From: Acidovorax sp. FHTAMBA
GTDB taxonomy: Bacteria > Pseudomonadota > Gammaproteobacteria > Burkholderiales > Burkholderiaceae_C
Length of the DNA: 64,000 nucleotides
NCBI RefSeq assembly: GCF_038958875.1
Contig: NZ_CP152407.1
Location: 4,037,501 to 4,101,500, forward strand
Direction of reading: 5' to 3'
The notes below the pieces were generated by a model. That model was given only the letters and a program-made list of their open reading frames with translations. It made no database searches and was not told the DNA's origin. Positions 8,270 to 17,194 of this stretch are shown here, one piece after another. How positions within the stretch are numbered: the stretch's first letter is position 1; every line of letters starts with the position of its first letter. The position numbers and the translations under genes were made by a program.

Positions 8270-9502
8270 TCAGGATTTGCCCTTGCGCTGCAGGCCTTCC
8301 AGCGCGTTCAGGTCCACCTGCGACAGGTAGCCCTGCAGGTCTTTCACGCCCATGTTGTCGCCCTCGATGCTGACCACCAGGCCGTTCTTAAGGATGGTCT
8401 TGAACTCGGCATGGCTGCCGTCCTTCTCGTAGCGCGTGTGCAGGGTGCGGCCGCCCTCCTGCCAGGTCTTTTCGGCACTGGTCTGGTCTTCTTTTTCGCC
8501 CTGCGCCATGCCCATGGCCATCACCGCCATCTGCCCCAGGCCACCGATGTCCACGATCTCCAGGCGCACCTGCCTGTCATCGTTGCCGTACTGCGCGCTC
8601 GCTTGGCTGGTGGGCAGGCCCAGGGCCGCGCCGTCCTGCACATCGAAGCCCGTGCGCGGCAGGCCGCCAAGCTTTTCGGGCAGCGCCGCCTTGAGCGACT
8701 GCGCCGCAATCGCCTGGCCACCCCCGAAAGCACCCGCAGCGGCCTTGGCAGCATCGCCTGCGGCAGCGGCAATGGCAGCGGGGTCCTGGCTCTTTTGCGC
8801 TTCTTCCATCTTGCGGGCGGCCTCTTCCATCTTCTTGCCTGCGGCCTCCAGGCCGGCGGTGTCGATGGACACCTTGCCGCCCGGCGTATTCATGGTGATG
8901 GTGGGCCCGCCGGATGAACCCAGCATGGCGCCACCCTTGGGCATGAACACCGAGCCCACGGCCGCCACCAGCACGCCCATCACGATGGCCGCCACGATGA
9001 CCACGGCGGTGTACGCCACGGACTTTTCCGGCGCGCTCTTCATCAGCACCGGCAAGCCGGTGTAGAGCAGATAGATGGAATACAGCGCGGCCAGCAGGCC
9101 CAGGATGGCCAGCACGGGCACCAGGCCGAACACCCCGCCCAGCATGGCGGCGGTGCTGGCGTACACGGCCACCTTGAGCGCCTGGATCGGGCTTTTCTGC
9201 CCGCCGAATGCGGGGGCCAGGGCATCGATGACGAGGCCGAGCACAAACAGGCCCACCAGGCTCAGCACGTACGAGACCACCATGTTCACCAGCCCGGCCA
9301 CCAGGGGCACACGCATGGTCATGCCAAAACCGCCCACACCGATCAATGACATGCCGATGAACCCGCACACTGCCGGAATGGCGGCCAGCACCATCGCGTA
9401 GCGGGTGAACAGGGTGGCCGTATCGGTCGATTCCGTATCGATCGTGGCCCAGGTCTCTTTGGGTTGCAAAAGAATGCTCTTGACGCGCTCAATCAGGTTC
9501 AT
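8270..9502 (-). CDS. Yip1 domain membrane protein
   Basis: A 410-residue membrane protein. The ATG at 9502 has GGAGGGG just upstream, so the longer in-frame reading to 9712 is rejected. Residues about 1-210 form a Yip1-type domain with a typical start (MNLIERVKSILLQPKETWATI) and five or so hydrophobic helices. The C-terminal half (about 225-410) is soluble, begins with an Ala/Lys/Glu coiled stretch (EAAGKKMEEAARKMEEAQ), and is probably outside the membrane. Yip1-family proteins are known in eukaryotic vesicle traffic; the bacterial ones have no firm function. It is transcribed alone, with 206 bases to the plsC gene upstream. Confidence 0.75.
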   Translation of the reverse strand: MNLIERVKSILLQPKETWATIDTESTDTATLFTRYAMVLAAIPAVCGFIGMSLIGVGGFGMTMRVPLVAGLVNMVVSYVLSLVGLFVLGLVIDALAPAFGGQKSPIQALKVAVYASTAAMLGGVFGLVPVLAILGLLAALYSIYLLYTGLPVLMKSAPEKSVAYTAVVIVAAIVMGVLVAAVGSVFMPKGGAMLGSSGGPTITMNTPGGKVSIDTAGLEAAGKKMEEAARKMEEAQKSQDPAAIAAAAGDAAKAAAGAFGGGQAIAAQSLKAALPEKLGGLPRTGFDVQDGAALGLPTSQASAQYGNDDRQVRLEIVDIGGLGQMAVMAMGMAQGEKEDQTSAEKTWQEGGRTLHTRYEKDGSHAEFKTILKNGLVVSIEGDNMGVKDLQGYLSQVDLNALEGLQRKGKS

Positions 9503-9708
9503 GGTGCCCCTCCCGGCAGTGTTGGCAGACCTGCTTGCGTTCTTGGGTGCGCTTGCAGGCACAAAGACGCGGACGATACGGGGTTTTTGTGGACAGAAGG
9601 ACTCCTGTTGCAGCCCCCGCAGCCCGCAAACGTGGAATATGCACGCTTTTGCGCGTTGAAGCCACCCCGCCCCCTCTGCAGCCAGCGCGGCAGGGAGCCG
9701 GTGCCCGG

Positions 9709-10446
9709 TCAACCCCTTCGCAGGCGGTCGACGGTTTCTTGCAGGTGCTGCGTAAAGGCGCGGCGGTCGCGGCCGCCCGCCAGCTCGGGTGTACCGAAGT
9801 GCACCACGGCCTCGATGGGCGGGGCGGTGAGCGTGCGCCAGATCGAGCCCACCAGGGTTTCATCACCGATGTAGCTGGGCGCAAAGCTGGTGGCGCCGGT
9901 GGCCTTGTCGGCAAAGCTCAGGCCCACGGGCTGCACGGGCGCCTGCGCGGCCACTGCTGCCTGCAGCAGGTTGGCGTGGAAGGGTAGCATCTCGCGCCCA
10001 TCGCCCGTGGTGCCTTCAGGGAACACGGCCAGCACTTCGCCGCGCTCCAGCGCCTCCTGCATGGACCGCACCATGCGCAGCGCATCGCGGCGGGAGGTGC
10101 GTTCGATATACAGCGTGCCCGCAGCCGTGGCCAGGGTGCCGATCAGCGGCCAGCCCTGCACGTCGGATTTGGAGACAAAACGGCAATGCCGCGTGGCATG
10201 CATCACGGGGATGTCGAGCCACGAGATGTGGTTGGCCACCAGCATCACCGGCCCCGTCACCGGGGGCTGCCCCAGGATGCGCAGGCTGATGCCCGCATGG
10301 GCCAGCAGCTCCATCGACCACACCTGCACGCGGGCGTGCTGCTGGTCGGGCGAGAGCGACGGAAACCGCAGCGCCACAATCCACAGGCCCTTGGCAATGT
10401 GGCCCAGCAGCCGCAAGAGGCGCCAGCTGGCGCGCAGGAACTTCAC
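9709..10446 (-). CDS. plsC: 1-acyl-sn-glycerol-3-phosphate acyltransferase
   Basis: A 245-residue membrane-bound acyltransferase that adds the second acyl chain in phosphatidic acid synthesis. The catalytic motif NHISWLD is at residues 72-78 (His73 and Asp78 forming the HX4D pair) and the substrate-binding motif FPEGTT at 142-147. A hydrophobic N-terminal helix fits membrane attachment. It is the last gene of the algH-ruvX-pyrR-pyrB-pyrX run, with 33 bases to pyrX. The exact acyl acceptor could be lysophosphatidate or a related lipid. Confidence 0.88.
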   Translation of the reverse strand: MKFLRASWRLLRLLGHIAKGLWIVALRFPSLSPDQQHARVQVWSMELLAHAGISLRILGQPPVTGPVMLVANHISWLDIPVMHATRHCRFVSKSDVQGWPLIGTLATAAGTLYIERTSRRDALRMVRSMQEALERGEVLAVFPEGTTGDGREMLPFHANLLQAAVAAQAPVQPVGLSFADKATGATSFAPSYIGDETLVGSIWRTLTAPPIEAVVHFGTPELAGGRDRRAFTQHLQETVDRLRRG

Positions 10447-10479
10447 GGACGGGCCTTGCTATCGCAGCGTCGCGCCGTC

Positions 10480-11775
10480 TCAGCTGCGGTCAAAAGCGAC
10501 CTGTCCACCGACCAGGGTCATGCGCACACGGCCGGGCAGCTCATAGCCCGAGAAGGGCGTGTGTTTGCCCTGGCTGGCGAGCGCATCGCTGTGTACCGTC
10601 CACGCGGCCTGCGGGTCCAAAATGCACAGGTCGCCCACGCCGCCTTCCACGATCTGGCCCACGCTGGCCTGCAGTGTGCCCAGCGCGTTGCCCAGCACGC
10701 GCGCGGGCTCGGACGTGACGGTGGCCAGCGCCCGCTGCAGCGGCACGCCGCTGTCTTGCGACCACTTGAGCGCCAGCGACAGCAGCAGCTCCAGCCCCGT
10801 GGCGCCGGGCTCGGCTTCGGCAAACGGCAGGGTCTTGGCGTCTTCATCGACCGGGGTGTGATCGGACACCAGCGCATCGATGGTGCCGTCGGCCAGCGCA
10901 GCGTTCAGCGCATCGCGGTCGCGCTGCTGGCGCAGCGGGGGCGACAGGCGGGCGCGGCTGTCGAAGAAGCCGATGTCCACGTCGGTGAGGTGCAGCGAGT
11001 TGATGCTGACATCGGCCGTCACCTTCAGGCCCTCGGCCTTGGCGCGGCGGATCAGCTCCACCCCCGCCGCGCTGCTGATGCGGCACAGGTGCACACGGGC
11101 GCCGGTGGTCTTAAGCAGTTCAAAAATGGTGTGCAGCGCAATGGTCTCGGCCGCCACGGGCACGCCCGACAGGCCCAGGCGTGTGGCCAGCGGGCCACTG
11201 GCAGCCACGCCCTTGCCCAGGTGCATCTCTTGCGGGCGCAGCCACACGGTGTAGCCAAAGGTGGCGGCGTATTGCAGCGCGCGCTGCAGCACCTGGGTGC
11301 TGGCCAGCGGCACCTCGGCCTGGCCAAAGCCGACGCAGCCGGATTCGGTCAGCTCGGCCATCTCGGTCAGCACCTCGCCCGCGAGGTTGCGGGTGAGTGC
11401 CCCCAGCGGGAACAGGCGCGACTGGTGCAGCTTCTCGGCGCGGAACTTGAGCATTTCCACCAGGCCCGGCTCGTCGAGCACGGGGTCGGTGTCGGGCGGG
11501 CAGACCAGGCTGGTCACGCCACCGGCCACGGCGGCGGCCATTTCGGATTCGAGCATGCCTTCGTGTTCGTGGCCGGGCTCGCGCAGGCGCGCCGCCAGGT
11601 CCACCAGGCCGGGCAACACGATGCAGCCAGCAGCATTGATGGTGCGGTTGGGCGCAAAGTCGGGGGGCACGCGGTTCACCCCCACGATGCGACCTGCGGC
11701 GATGGCGATGTCGCAGGTCTGATCGAGCCCCGAGGCGGGGTCGATCACACGGCCGTTTTGGATCAGTATCTTCAT
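10480..11775 (-). CDS. pyrX: Dihydroorotase-like protein without metal ligands (PyrX/PyrC')
   Basis: A 431-residue homologue of dihydroorotase in the pyrimidine operon. The usual DVHVHLREPG metal site reads DLAARLREPG (residues 59-68), so both histidines of the HxH pair are lost (Ala61 and Arg63). The later HxS and HHL sites read LCRISS and NSLHL, and MPNT is PPDT; SDHTP near 287 keeps the aspartate. Such proteins (PyrC' in Pseudomonas) are known as inactive partners needed to assemble or stabilise aspartate transcarbamylase. The neighbouring pyrB supports that role here. A catalytic PyrC must then be encoded elsewhere. The pyrB-pyrX gap holds a palindromic repeat. Confidence 0.88.
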   Translation of the reverse strand: MKILIQNGRVIDPASGLDQTCDIAIAAGRIVGVNRVPPDFAPNRTINAAGCIVLPGLVDLAARLREPGHEHEGMLESEMAAAVAGGVTSLVCPPDTDPVLDEPGLVEMLKFRAEKLHQSRLFPLGALTRNLAGEVLTEMAELTESGCVGFGQAEVPLASTQVLQRALQYAATFGYTVWLRPQEMHLGKGVAASGPLATRLGLSGVPVAAETIALHTIFELLKTTGARVHLCRISSAAGVELIRRAKAEGLKVTADVSINSLHLTDVDIGFFDSRARLSPPLRQQRDRDALNAALADGTIDALVSDHTPVDEDAKTLPFAEAEPGATGLELLLSLALKWSQDSGVPLQRALATVTSEPARVLGNALGTLQASVGQIVEGGVGDLCILDPQAAWTVHSDALASQGKHTPFSGYELPGRVRMTLVGGQVAFDRS

Positions 11776-11777
11776 GA

Positions 11778-11833
11778 TTTCAAGCCAAATTGGCTGCTAG
11801 CGCTTATTGGATAAGCGCTAGCAGCTATGAAAA
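11778..11833 (-). repeat. Comamonadaceae-type intergenic palindromic repeat, copy D
   Basis: The best-formed palindrome of the set: CTAGCGCTTA and TAAGCGCTAG flank a four-base centre, with TAGCTG on the left and CAGCCAATTT on the right when read on the minus strand. It sits inside the pyr operon, 21 bases after the pyrB stop and directly above the pyrX start codon, so it is probably transcribed as a strong hairpin. Confidence 0.85.
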
Positions 11834-11854
11834 CAGGAGTATTCATTCCAGGCG

Positions 11855-12817
11855 TCATGCTTCGTTACCAGCAACGATGGACATGACGGCCATACGGACC
11901 GCAATACCGAAAGTCACCTGCGGCAGGATCACGCTCTGCTTGCCATCGACCACGGCGGAGTCGATCTCCACGCCGCGGTTGATGGGGCCGGGGTGCATGA
12001 CGATGGCGTCGGGCTTGGCCAGTTGCAGCTTCTCCTGCGTGAGGCCGAAGCTCTTGAAATACTCCTGGCTCGACGGCAGCAGGGCGCCGCTCATGCGCTC
12101 GTTCTGCAGCCGCAGCATGATGACCACGTCGGCATCCTTGATGCCCTCTTCGAGCGTGTGGCACACGCGCACGCCCATCTGCGCCATGTCGCTGGGCACC
12201 AGCGTGCGCGGCCCCACCACCCGCACTTCGGCGCAGCCCAGCGTGGTGAGGCCGTGGATGTCGGAGCGCGCCACACGCGAGTGCAGCACGTCGCCCACGA
12301 TGGCCACGGTGAGGTTGCTGAAATCTTTTTTGTAGTGCCGGATGGTGTACATGTCCAGCAGCCCCTGCGTGGGGTGGGCATGGCGGCCATCGCCCGCATT
12401 GATCACATGCACATGCGGCGCCACATGCTGTGCAATGAGGTAGGGCGCGCCTGACTCGCTGTGCCGCACCACGAACAGGTCGGCCGCCATGGCCGAGAGG
12501 TTGGCGATGGTGTCGAGCAGCGATTCGCCTTTGCTGGCCGAGCTGCGCGCGATGTCGAGGTTGAGCACGTCGGCCGACAGGCGCTTGGCCGCGATCTCGA
12601 AGGTGGTGCGGGTGCGCGTGCTGTTTTCGAAGAACAGGTTGAACACGCTCTTGCCGCGCAAGAGGGGCACCTTCTTCACTTCGCGGTCGTTCACGCTCAC
12701 GAAGTTGGCCGCCGTGTCGAGGATGTGCGTGACGATGTCGCGCGGCAGGCCCTCGATGGACAGCAGGTGGATGAGTTCGCCGTTGCCGTTGAGTTGGGGG
12801 TTGCGCTTGTGCAGCAC
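11855..12817 (-). CDS. pyrB: Aspartate carbamoyltransferase catalytic subunit
   Basis: A 320-residue enzyme that joins carbamoyl phosphate and aspartate, the committed step of pyrimidine synthesis. The carbamoyl-phosphate motif STRTRTTFE is at about 66-74, the SASKGESLLDT loop follows, and HPGPINRGVE is near 273. The start is a GTG (MLHKRNPQLN) only two bases after the pyrR stop, which indicates translational coupling. It is probably assembled with the inactive PyrX encoded downstream; no pyrI regulatory subunit is present. Confidence 0.95.
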   Translation of the reverse strand: MLHKRNPQLNGNGELIHLLSIEGLPRDIVTHILDTAANFVSVNDREVKKVPLLRGKSVFNLFFENSTRTRTTFEIAAKRLSADVLNLDIARSSASKGESLLDTIANLSAMAADLFVVRHSESGAPYLIAQHVAPHVHVINAGDGRHAHPTQGLLDMYTIRHYKKDFSNLTVAIVGDVLHSRVARSDIHGLTTLGCAEVRVVGPRTLVPSDMAQMGVRVCHTLEEGIKDADVVIMLRLQNERMSGALLPSSQEYFKSFGLTQEKLQLAKPDAIVMHPGPINRGVEIDSAVVDGKQSVILPQVTFGIAVRMAVMSIVAGNEA

Positions 12818-12819
12818 GG

Positions 12820-13341
12820 TCAGGCCTCTTTGACTTGGAATTGGAAGATGCCGCCGTCGTCGCGCGCCAGGGCCAGCGACTGGGCAGCAGGCAGGGCCAC
12901 ACGCGCGGCGGCAAAGTCGGCCTGCACGGGCAGCTCGCGCCCGCCCCGGTCCACCAGCACGGCCAGGCGCACGCTGGCGGGGCGGCCATAGTCGAACAGT
13001 TCGTTGAGCACGGCGCGGATGGTGCGGCCGGTGTAGAGCACGTCGTCAAGCACCAGCACGTCGGCACCGTTCACATCAAAGGGCAGCGCGGTCTGCGCGC
13101 TGGCCGACAGGCCACGCTGGGCAAAGTCGTCGCGGTGCATCACCGACGAGAGCACACCGGCGGGGCCTTCGAGGCCCAGGTCTTTTTGCAGGCGCTCGGC
13201 CAGCCAGGCGCCGCCCGAGGCAATGCCCGCCAGGCGCGTGGTGGGGGTCAGCATGCTGCGCACGCCGCGCAGCAGTTCGCGGTACAGCGCCTCGGCATCA
13301 AGCACCAGGCTGCCGGATACTCCGGGGGAGGGGGTGGTCAT
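12820..13341 (-). CDS. pyrR: PyrR bifunctional regulator/uracil phosphoribosyltransferase
   Basis: A 173-residue type I phosphoribosyltransferase. The PRPP loop VLVLDDVLYTGRTIRA is at residues 95-110. In Bacillus PyrR binds pyr mRNA and causes attenuation; its role in proteobacteria is less clear and no attenuator-like leader is visible here, because algH begins only 21 bases from a divergent gene. The start ATG overlaps the ruvX stop by four bases (ATGA), and pyrB starts two bases after its own stop. Confidence 0.92.
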   Translation of the reverse strand: MTTPSPGVSGSLVLDAEALYRELLRGVRSMLTPTTRLAGIASGGAWLAERLQKDLGLEGPAGVLSSVMHRDDFAQRGLSASAQTALPFDVNGADVLVLDDVLYTGRTIRAVLNELFDYGRPASVRLAVLVDRGGRELPVQADFAAARVALPAAQSLALARDDGGIFQFQVKEA

Positions 13342-13787
13342 GGGAGATTCCTCAAAAACTGTTCCAGGATGATGCAGGCCGAAGCGGCGTCGGCATCCTT
13401 GGCGCCACCTGCGAAACCGGTTCCGCCGCGCGACCGCTCGGCGTGGGCTTCGGTGGTGCTGTAGCGCTCGTCCACCTCGAACACCTGCAAACCAAAACGC
13501 CCGCGCAGCTGGCGGCCGAACTTGAGCGCGCGCTCGGTGTTCTCGTGGCTCGCGCCATCAGGGTGGTAGGGCACGCCGATCACGAGGGCGTCTGGCTGCC
13601 ACTCCTTGATGCGCTCGGCCACCTGCACAAAACGGGCGTCGCCCTCGGCCTTGATGGTGGCCTGCGGTGTGGCGCTGCGCAACATGCGGTTGCCCGTGGC
13701 GACGCCCGTGCGCTTGAGGCCAAAATCGAAAGCAAGAAAGGTCTGGAAATGCGCAGGAACGGCGGGCTGAACGGGCAGGCCGGTCAT
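13338..13787 (-). CDS. ruvX: Putative pre-16S rRNA nuclease / Holliday junction resolvase RuvX (YqgF)
   Basis: A 149-residue RNase H-fold nuclease. The first acidic motif LAFDFGLKRTGVATGN is at about 18-33, the second LVIGVPYHPDG near 75-85, and the third region FEVDERYSTTEAH near 105. YqgF is known to process the 5' end of 16S rRNA in E. coli. It overlaps algH (ATGA at 13784-13787) and pyrR (ATGA at 13338-13341), so the three are coupled. The algH-ruvX pair is widely conserved in proteobacteria. Confidence 0.93.
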   Translation of the reverse strand: MTGLPVQPAVPAHFQTFLAFDFGLKRTGVATGNRMLRSATPQATIKAEGDARFVQVAERIKEWQPDALVIGVPYHPDGASHENTERALKFGRQLRGRFGLQVFEVDERYSTTEAHAERSRGGTGFAGGAKDADAASACIILEQFLRNLP

Positions 13788-14383
13788 GCGTGCCCCGCCT
13801 CGGGCGACAACATCCAGGCCTTGAGGCCCAGGAGCGACAGAGCCCGGTCGTAGCGCTCGGGCACGGGGGTATCGAAGATCACAGACAGATCGGCCGCCAC
13901 GGTGAGCCAGGCGTTCTCGGCCAGCTCCGATTCAAGCTGGCCCTCACCCCAGGACGAATACCCCAGCGTGATGAGCACGCGCCGCGGGCCTGCGCCCGTG
14001 GACAGCGCTTCGAGCACGTCCTTGGAGGTGGTCATCTCCAGCCCGCCGGGGATGGTCATGGTGGATGCGTAGGCCGACTCGTCGGTTTCGGCCCGGTCCA
14101 TCAGCATGGGTTCATGCAGCACAAAACCACGCTCGGTTTGTACCGGGCCACCCTGAAAGACGGGCTCTTTGGTGAGGTCCTCGCGGCGCAGGGAAAGGTC
14201 CACCTTGTCGAACAGGCCCTTGAGTGTGATGTCGGTGGGCTTGTTGATGATGAGGCCGAGTGCACCGCGTTCGCTGTGCTCGCACAGGTAAACGACGCTG
14301 CGCGAGAAAGACTCATCTTCCAGACCGGGCATCGCAATCAGGAAGTGATGCGTCAGGTTGATGGGCGCAGAATCGAAAGACAT
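13784..14383 (-). CDS. algH: YqgE/AlgH family protein
   Basis: A 199-residue cytosolic protein of the UPF0301/AlgH family. The family start (NLTHHFLIAMPGLEDESFSR) is intact, and GYSSWGEGQLESELAENAWL near residues 135-155 is the most conserved block. The family is linked to alginate regulation in Pseudomonas, but its biochemical role is unknown. It is the first gene of the pyr operon. Its start lies just 21 bases from the divergent photolyase start, so its promoter must overlap the photolyase coding sequence or leader. Confidence 0.9.
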   Translation of the reverse strand: MSFDSAPINLTHHFLIAMPGLEDESFSRSVVYLCEHSERGALGLIINKPTDITLKGLFDKVDLSLRREDLTKEPVFQGGPVQTERGFVLHEPMLMDRAETDESAYASTMTIPGGLEMTTSKDVLEALSTGAGPRRVLITLGYSSWGEGQLESELAENAWLTVAADLSVIFDTPVPERYDRALSLLGLKAWMLSPEAGHA

Positions 14384-14404
14384 TCCGCAATTTTAACGGT
14401 GAAC

Positions 14405-15889
14405 ATGCCCCCCTCCTCCGAGCCCTCGTACCCCCGCGGTCTGGTCTGGTTCCGCCGCGACCTGAGAGCCCACGACCAGGCCGCCCTGTACCACGCGCTG
14501 ACGCGCTGCGAGCAGGTGTTCTGCGCTTTTGTCTTTGACAAGGACATCCTCGATGCCCTGCCCCGCGCCGACCGGCGCGTGGAGTTCATCCGCGAGTCGC
14601 TGGTGGAGCTGGACGACACGCTGCGCGCGCTTTCGGGGCAGGAACGGGGAGGCCTCATCGTGTGGCACGCGGTGGCCAGCGATGCCATTGCGGCGCTGGC
14701 TGACGCACTGAACGTGCAGGCCGTCTTTGCCAACCACGACGATGAACCCCAGGCGCTGGACCGCGACCGCCTGGTGCGCACGCGGCTGGCGGCCGCGGGC
14801 AAGGCCTTCCATACGTTCAAGGACCATACCCTGCTGGAGCGCAGCGAGGTGCTGACGCAGACCGGCAACCCGTACAGCGTGTTTACACCGTACAAGAATG
14901 CGTGGCTCAAGAAGATTGATGCGTTCCAGCTCCAGAGCTATCCGGTAGAGCGCCATGCACACCATCTGGCGGCGCGCCCCGAGGGCTATTGCCAACCCGT
15001 GCCCACCTTGCAGGAGCTTGGGTTTGAGCCCACCGCGCTGTCCCAGCTGCGCCTGCCCACGGGCGCCCGGGGCGCACAGCAGCTCTTCGACGATTTTCTC
15101 GGCCGCATCGAGCGGTATGAGGACACGCGCAACTTTCCGGCAGTAAAAGGGCCCAGCTACCTCAGCGTGCACCTGCGATTTGGCACCATCTCGCCGCGCC
15201 TGCTGGCGCGCACGGCGCACCGCCTGATGCAGGAGGGCAACCCGGGGGCCACGACCTGGCTCAGCGAACTGATCTGGCGGGATTTCTACTTCCAGATCCT
15301 GCACCACCACCCGCATGTGGTGGGCCAGAGCTTCAAACCGGCCTACGACGCTATTGCCTGGGAGACCGGCCCCGAGGCCGATGCCCTGTTTGCCGCGTGG
15401 TGCGAGGGCCGCACCGGCTACCCGCTGGTGGATGCCGCCATGGCGCAGATCAACCAGACGGGCTACATGCACAACCGCCTGCGCATGGTGGTGGCGAGCT
15501 TTCTGGTGAAGGACCTGGGCATTGACTGGCGGCGGGGTGAGGCCTACTTTGCCACGCACCTGAATGACTTCGATCTGGCCGCCAACAACGGTGGCTGGCA
15601 ATGGGCCAGCTCCAGCGGGTGTGACGCCCAGCCGTATTTCCGCATCTTCAACCCGGTGAGCCAGAGCGAAAAGTTCGACCCGGAGGGCAAGTTCATCCGC
15701 CGTTACCTGCCGCAACTGGCGGGCTTGTCCGCCAAGGCACTCCACGCCCCTTGGCTGGCGCGCCCGCTGGAGCTGCAAGAGGCAGGTGTGCGGCTGGGGG
15801 ATACCTACCCGCTGCCGGTGGTGGAACACGACGCGGCGCGGCACCGCACCCTGGAACGTTATGCCGTGGTGAAGGCCACTGCAGCCTGA
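14405..15889 (+). CDS. phrB: Deoxyribodipyrimidine photo-lyase
   Basis: A 494-residue light-driven repair enzyme that splits cyclobutane pyrimidine dimers. The N-terminal antenna domain starts at LVWFRRDLRAHDQAAL. The FAD domain in the C-terminal half shows WLSELIWRDFYFQIL, the tryptophan-rich WQWASSSGCDAQPYFRIFNP and QSEKFDPEGKFIRRYLPQL, all typical of class I CPD photolyases. The ATG at 14405 was chosen; longer in-frame readings run antisense through algH and are artefacts. Its promoter must lie within or next to algH. Confidence 0.95.
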   Translation: MPPSSEPSYPRGLVWFRRDLRAHDQAALYHALTRCEQVFCAFVFDKDILDALPRADRRVEFIRESLVELDDTLRALSGQERGGLIVWHAVASDAIAALADALNVQAVFANHDDEPQALDRDRLVRTRLAAAGKAFHTFKDHTLLERSEVLTQTGNPYSVFTPYKNAWLKKIDAFQLQSYPVERHAHHLAARPEGYCQPVPTLQELGFEPTALSQLRLPTGARGAQQLFDDFLGRIERYEDTRNFPAVKGPSYLSVHLRFGTISPRLLARTAHRLMQEGNPGATTWLSELIWRDFYFQILHHHPHVVGQSFKPAYDAIAWETGPEADALFAAWCEGRTGYPLVDAAMAQINQTGYMHNRLRMVVASFLVKDLGIDWRRGEAYFATHLNDFDLAANNGGWQWASSSGCDAQPYFRIFNPVSQSEKFDPEGKFIRRYLPQLAGLSAKALHAPWLARPLELQEAGVRLGDTYPLPVVEHDAARHRTLERYAVVKATAA

Positions 15890-15898
15890 GACTGCCGC

Positions 15899-17080
15899 TC
15901 ACCGGCGCGCAGCAGGGGGTGGAATGCTGTCTGGCCCGGTGGGCTCATCGGGGGTCATTTGCATGCCCTCACCACCCAGCGGCGCACCGGCTGCCAGCCG
16001 CAGGCGCAGCCGCACATCGGTGCGGTTATCGGCGTTGGCAATCGCCTCTTCGGGCGATATGGCGCCGGACTCGACCATGGCCAGCAAGGACTGGTCGAAG
16101 CTCCACATGCCCTGCTCACCGCTGCGGGTGATGGCAGTCTTGAGTTCGTCGATCTGCCCCTTCTGGATCAGCTCGGCCACATAGGGCGTGAGCAGCATGA
16201 TCTCGGTGGCAGGCACCAGGCCACCCGCCAGCCCCGCCACCAGGCGCTGCGCTACGACAGCGCGCAGGTTGAGGGACAGGTCCATGAGCAATTGGCGGTG
16301 GGCGTCTTCGGGGAAGAAATTCACAATGCGCTGTACCGCCTGGTTCGCATTGTTGGCATGCAGTGTGGAAACACACAGGTGGCCGGACTCGGCATAGTGC
16401 AGCGCGTGCTGCATGGTGGCCCGGTCGCGGATTTCACCAATCATGATCACGTTCGGCGCTTCCCGCATCGCGCGGCGCAGGGCCTCGTCATAGGACAGCG
16501 TATCGAGCCCCACCTCGCGCTGTGTCACGAGTGACTTCTTGTGGGTGTGAAGGTATTCGATGGGGTCTTCCACCGTCAGGATATGCCCGCCCGTGTGGGC
16601 ATTGCGGTGGTCCAGCAGCGCGGCCAGCGTGGTGGTTTTGCCAGAACCAGCCGACCCCACCGTGAGTACCAGCCCCCCTTTGAGAAACGCCAGTTGCTGG
16701 AGCACGGGCGGAAGGCCGAGCGCCTCCAGGCTGGGAATGCGGGCGATGACGTGGCGGATCACCATGCCCACCTGGCCGCGCTGGCGGTGCACATTCACAC
16801 GAAACCGCTCACCCTCGGGTGTCTGCAGGGAGAGATCGCACTCCATGGTGGCGTCGAACTCCTGCTGCTGCTCCTCACGGAGGATGGAGTAGGCCATCTG
16901 CCGCACATCATCTGCCGTCAGCTGTTGCTGCCCCATGGCCACAAACACGCCCTGCCGCTTGAGGGTGGGTGGCGCACCCGCCATGATGAAGAGGTCGGAA
17001 GCTCTCTCCCGCACCACCATCGCCAGGCAGGCCAGCAAACGAGGGTCAGGGGAAGGAACGGTTACCGGCGAAGCCATCAT
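15899..17080 (-). CDS. pilU: Type IV pilus retraction ATPase, PilU-like
   Basis: A 393-residue hexameric ATPase of the PilT/PilU family that powers pilus retraction. Walker A GSAGSGKTTT, the Asp box TVEDPIEYLH, Walker B VIMIGEIRD and the His box HLCVSTLHANN are all present. QAVQRIVNFFPEDAHRQLLM followed by DLSLNLRAVVAQRLV resembles PilU more than PilT. The start at 17080 has GGAG upstream; the longer form from 17158 has none. The gene lies 114 bases below the chemosensory gene chpA in the same direction, consistent with a shared role in twitching motility. It could be named as a third PilT paralogue. Confidence 0.85.
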   Translation of the reverse strand: MMASPVTVPSPDPRLLACLAMVVRERASDLFIMAGAPPTLKRQGVFVAMGQQQLTADDVRQMAYSILREEQQQEFDATMECDLSLQTPEGERFRVNVHRQRGQVGMVIRHVIARIPSLEALGLPPVLQQLAFLKGGLVLTVGSAGSGKTTTLAALLDHRNAHTGGHILTVEDPIEYLHTHKKSLVTQREVGLDTLSYDEALRRAMREAPNVIMIGEIRDRATMQHALHYAESGHLCVSTLHANNANQAVQRIVNFFPEDAHRQLLMDLSLNLRAVVAQRLVAGLAGGLVPATEIMLLTPYVAELIQKGQIDELKTAITRSGEQGMWSFDQSLLAMVESGAISPEEAIANADNRTDVRLRLRLAAGAPLGGEGMQMTPDEPTGPDSIPPPAARR

Positions 17081-17194
17081 CAGCACAAACTCCGGGATGC
17101 AGCAGGCCCAAGGGGCACCGGGATCTGACGCCGCATCTGCAAGCCACAGGCCCGCCACTTCAAGGCAGGCCTGCGGTGCACTTCCATGGAGACG

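Noticed and set aside
13790..14404. N-terminal extension of photolyase
   Set aside because: It would be the antisense of algH. The family N-terminus begins at 14405.
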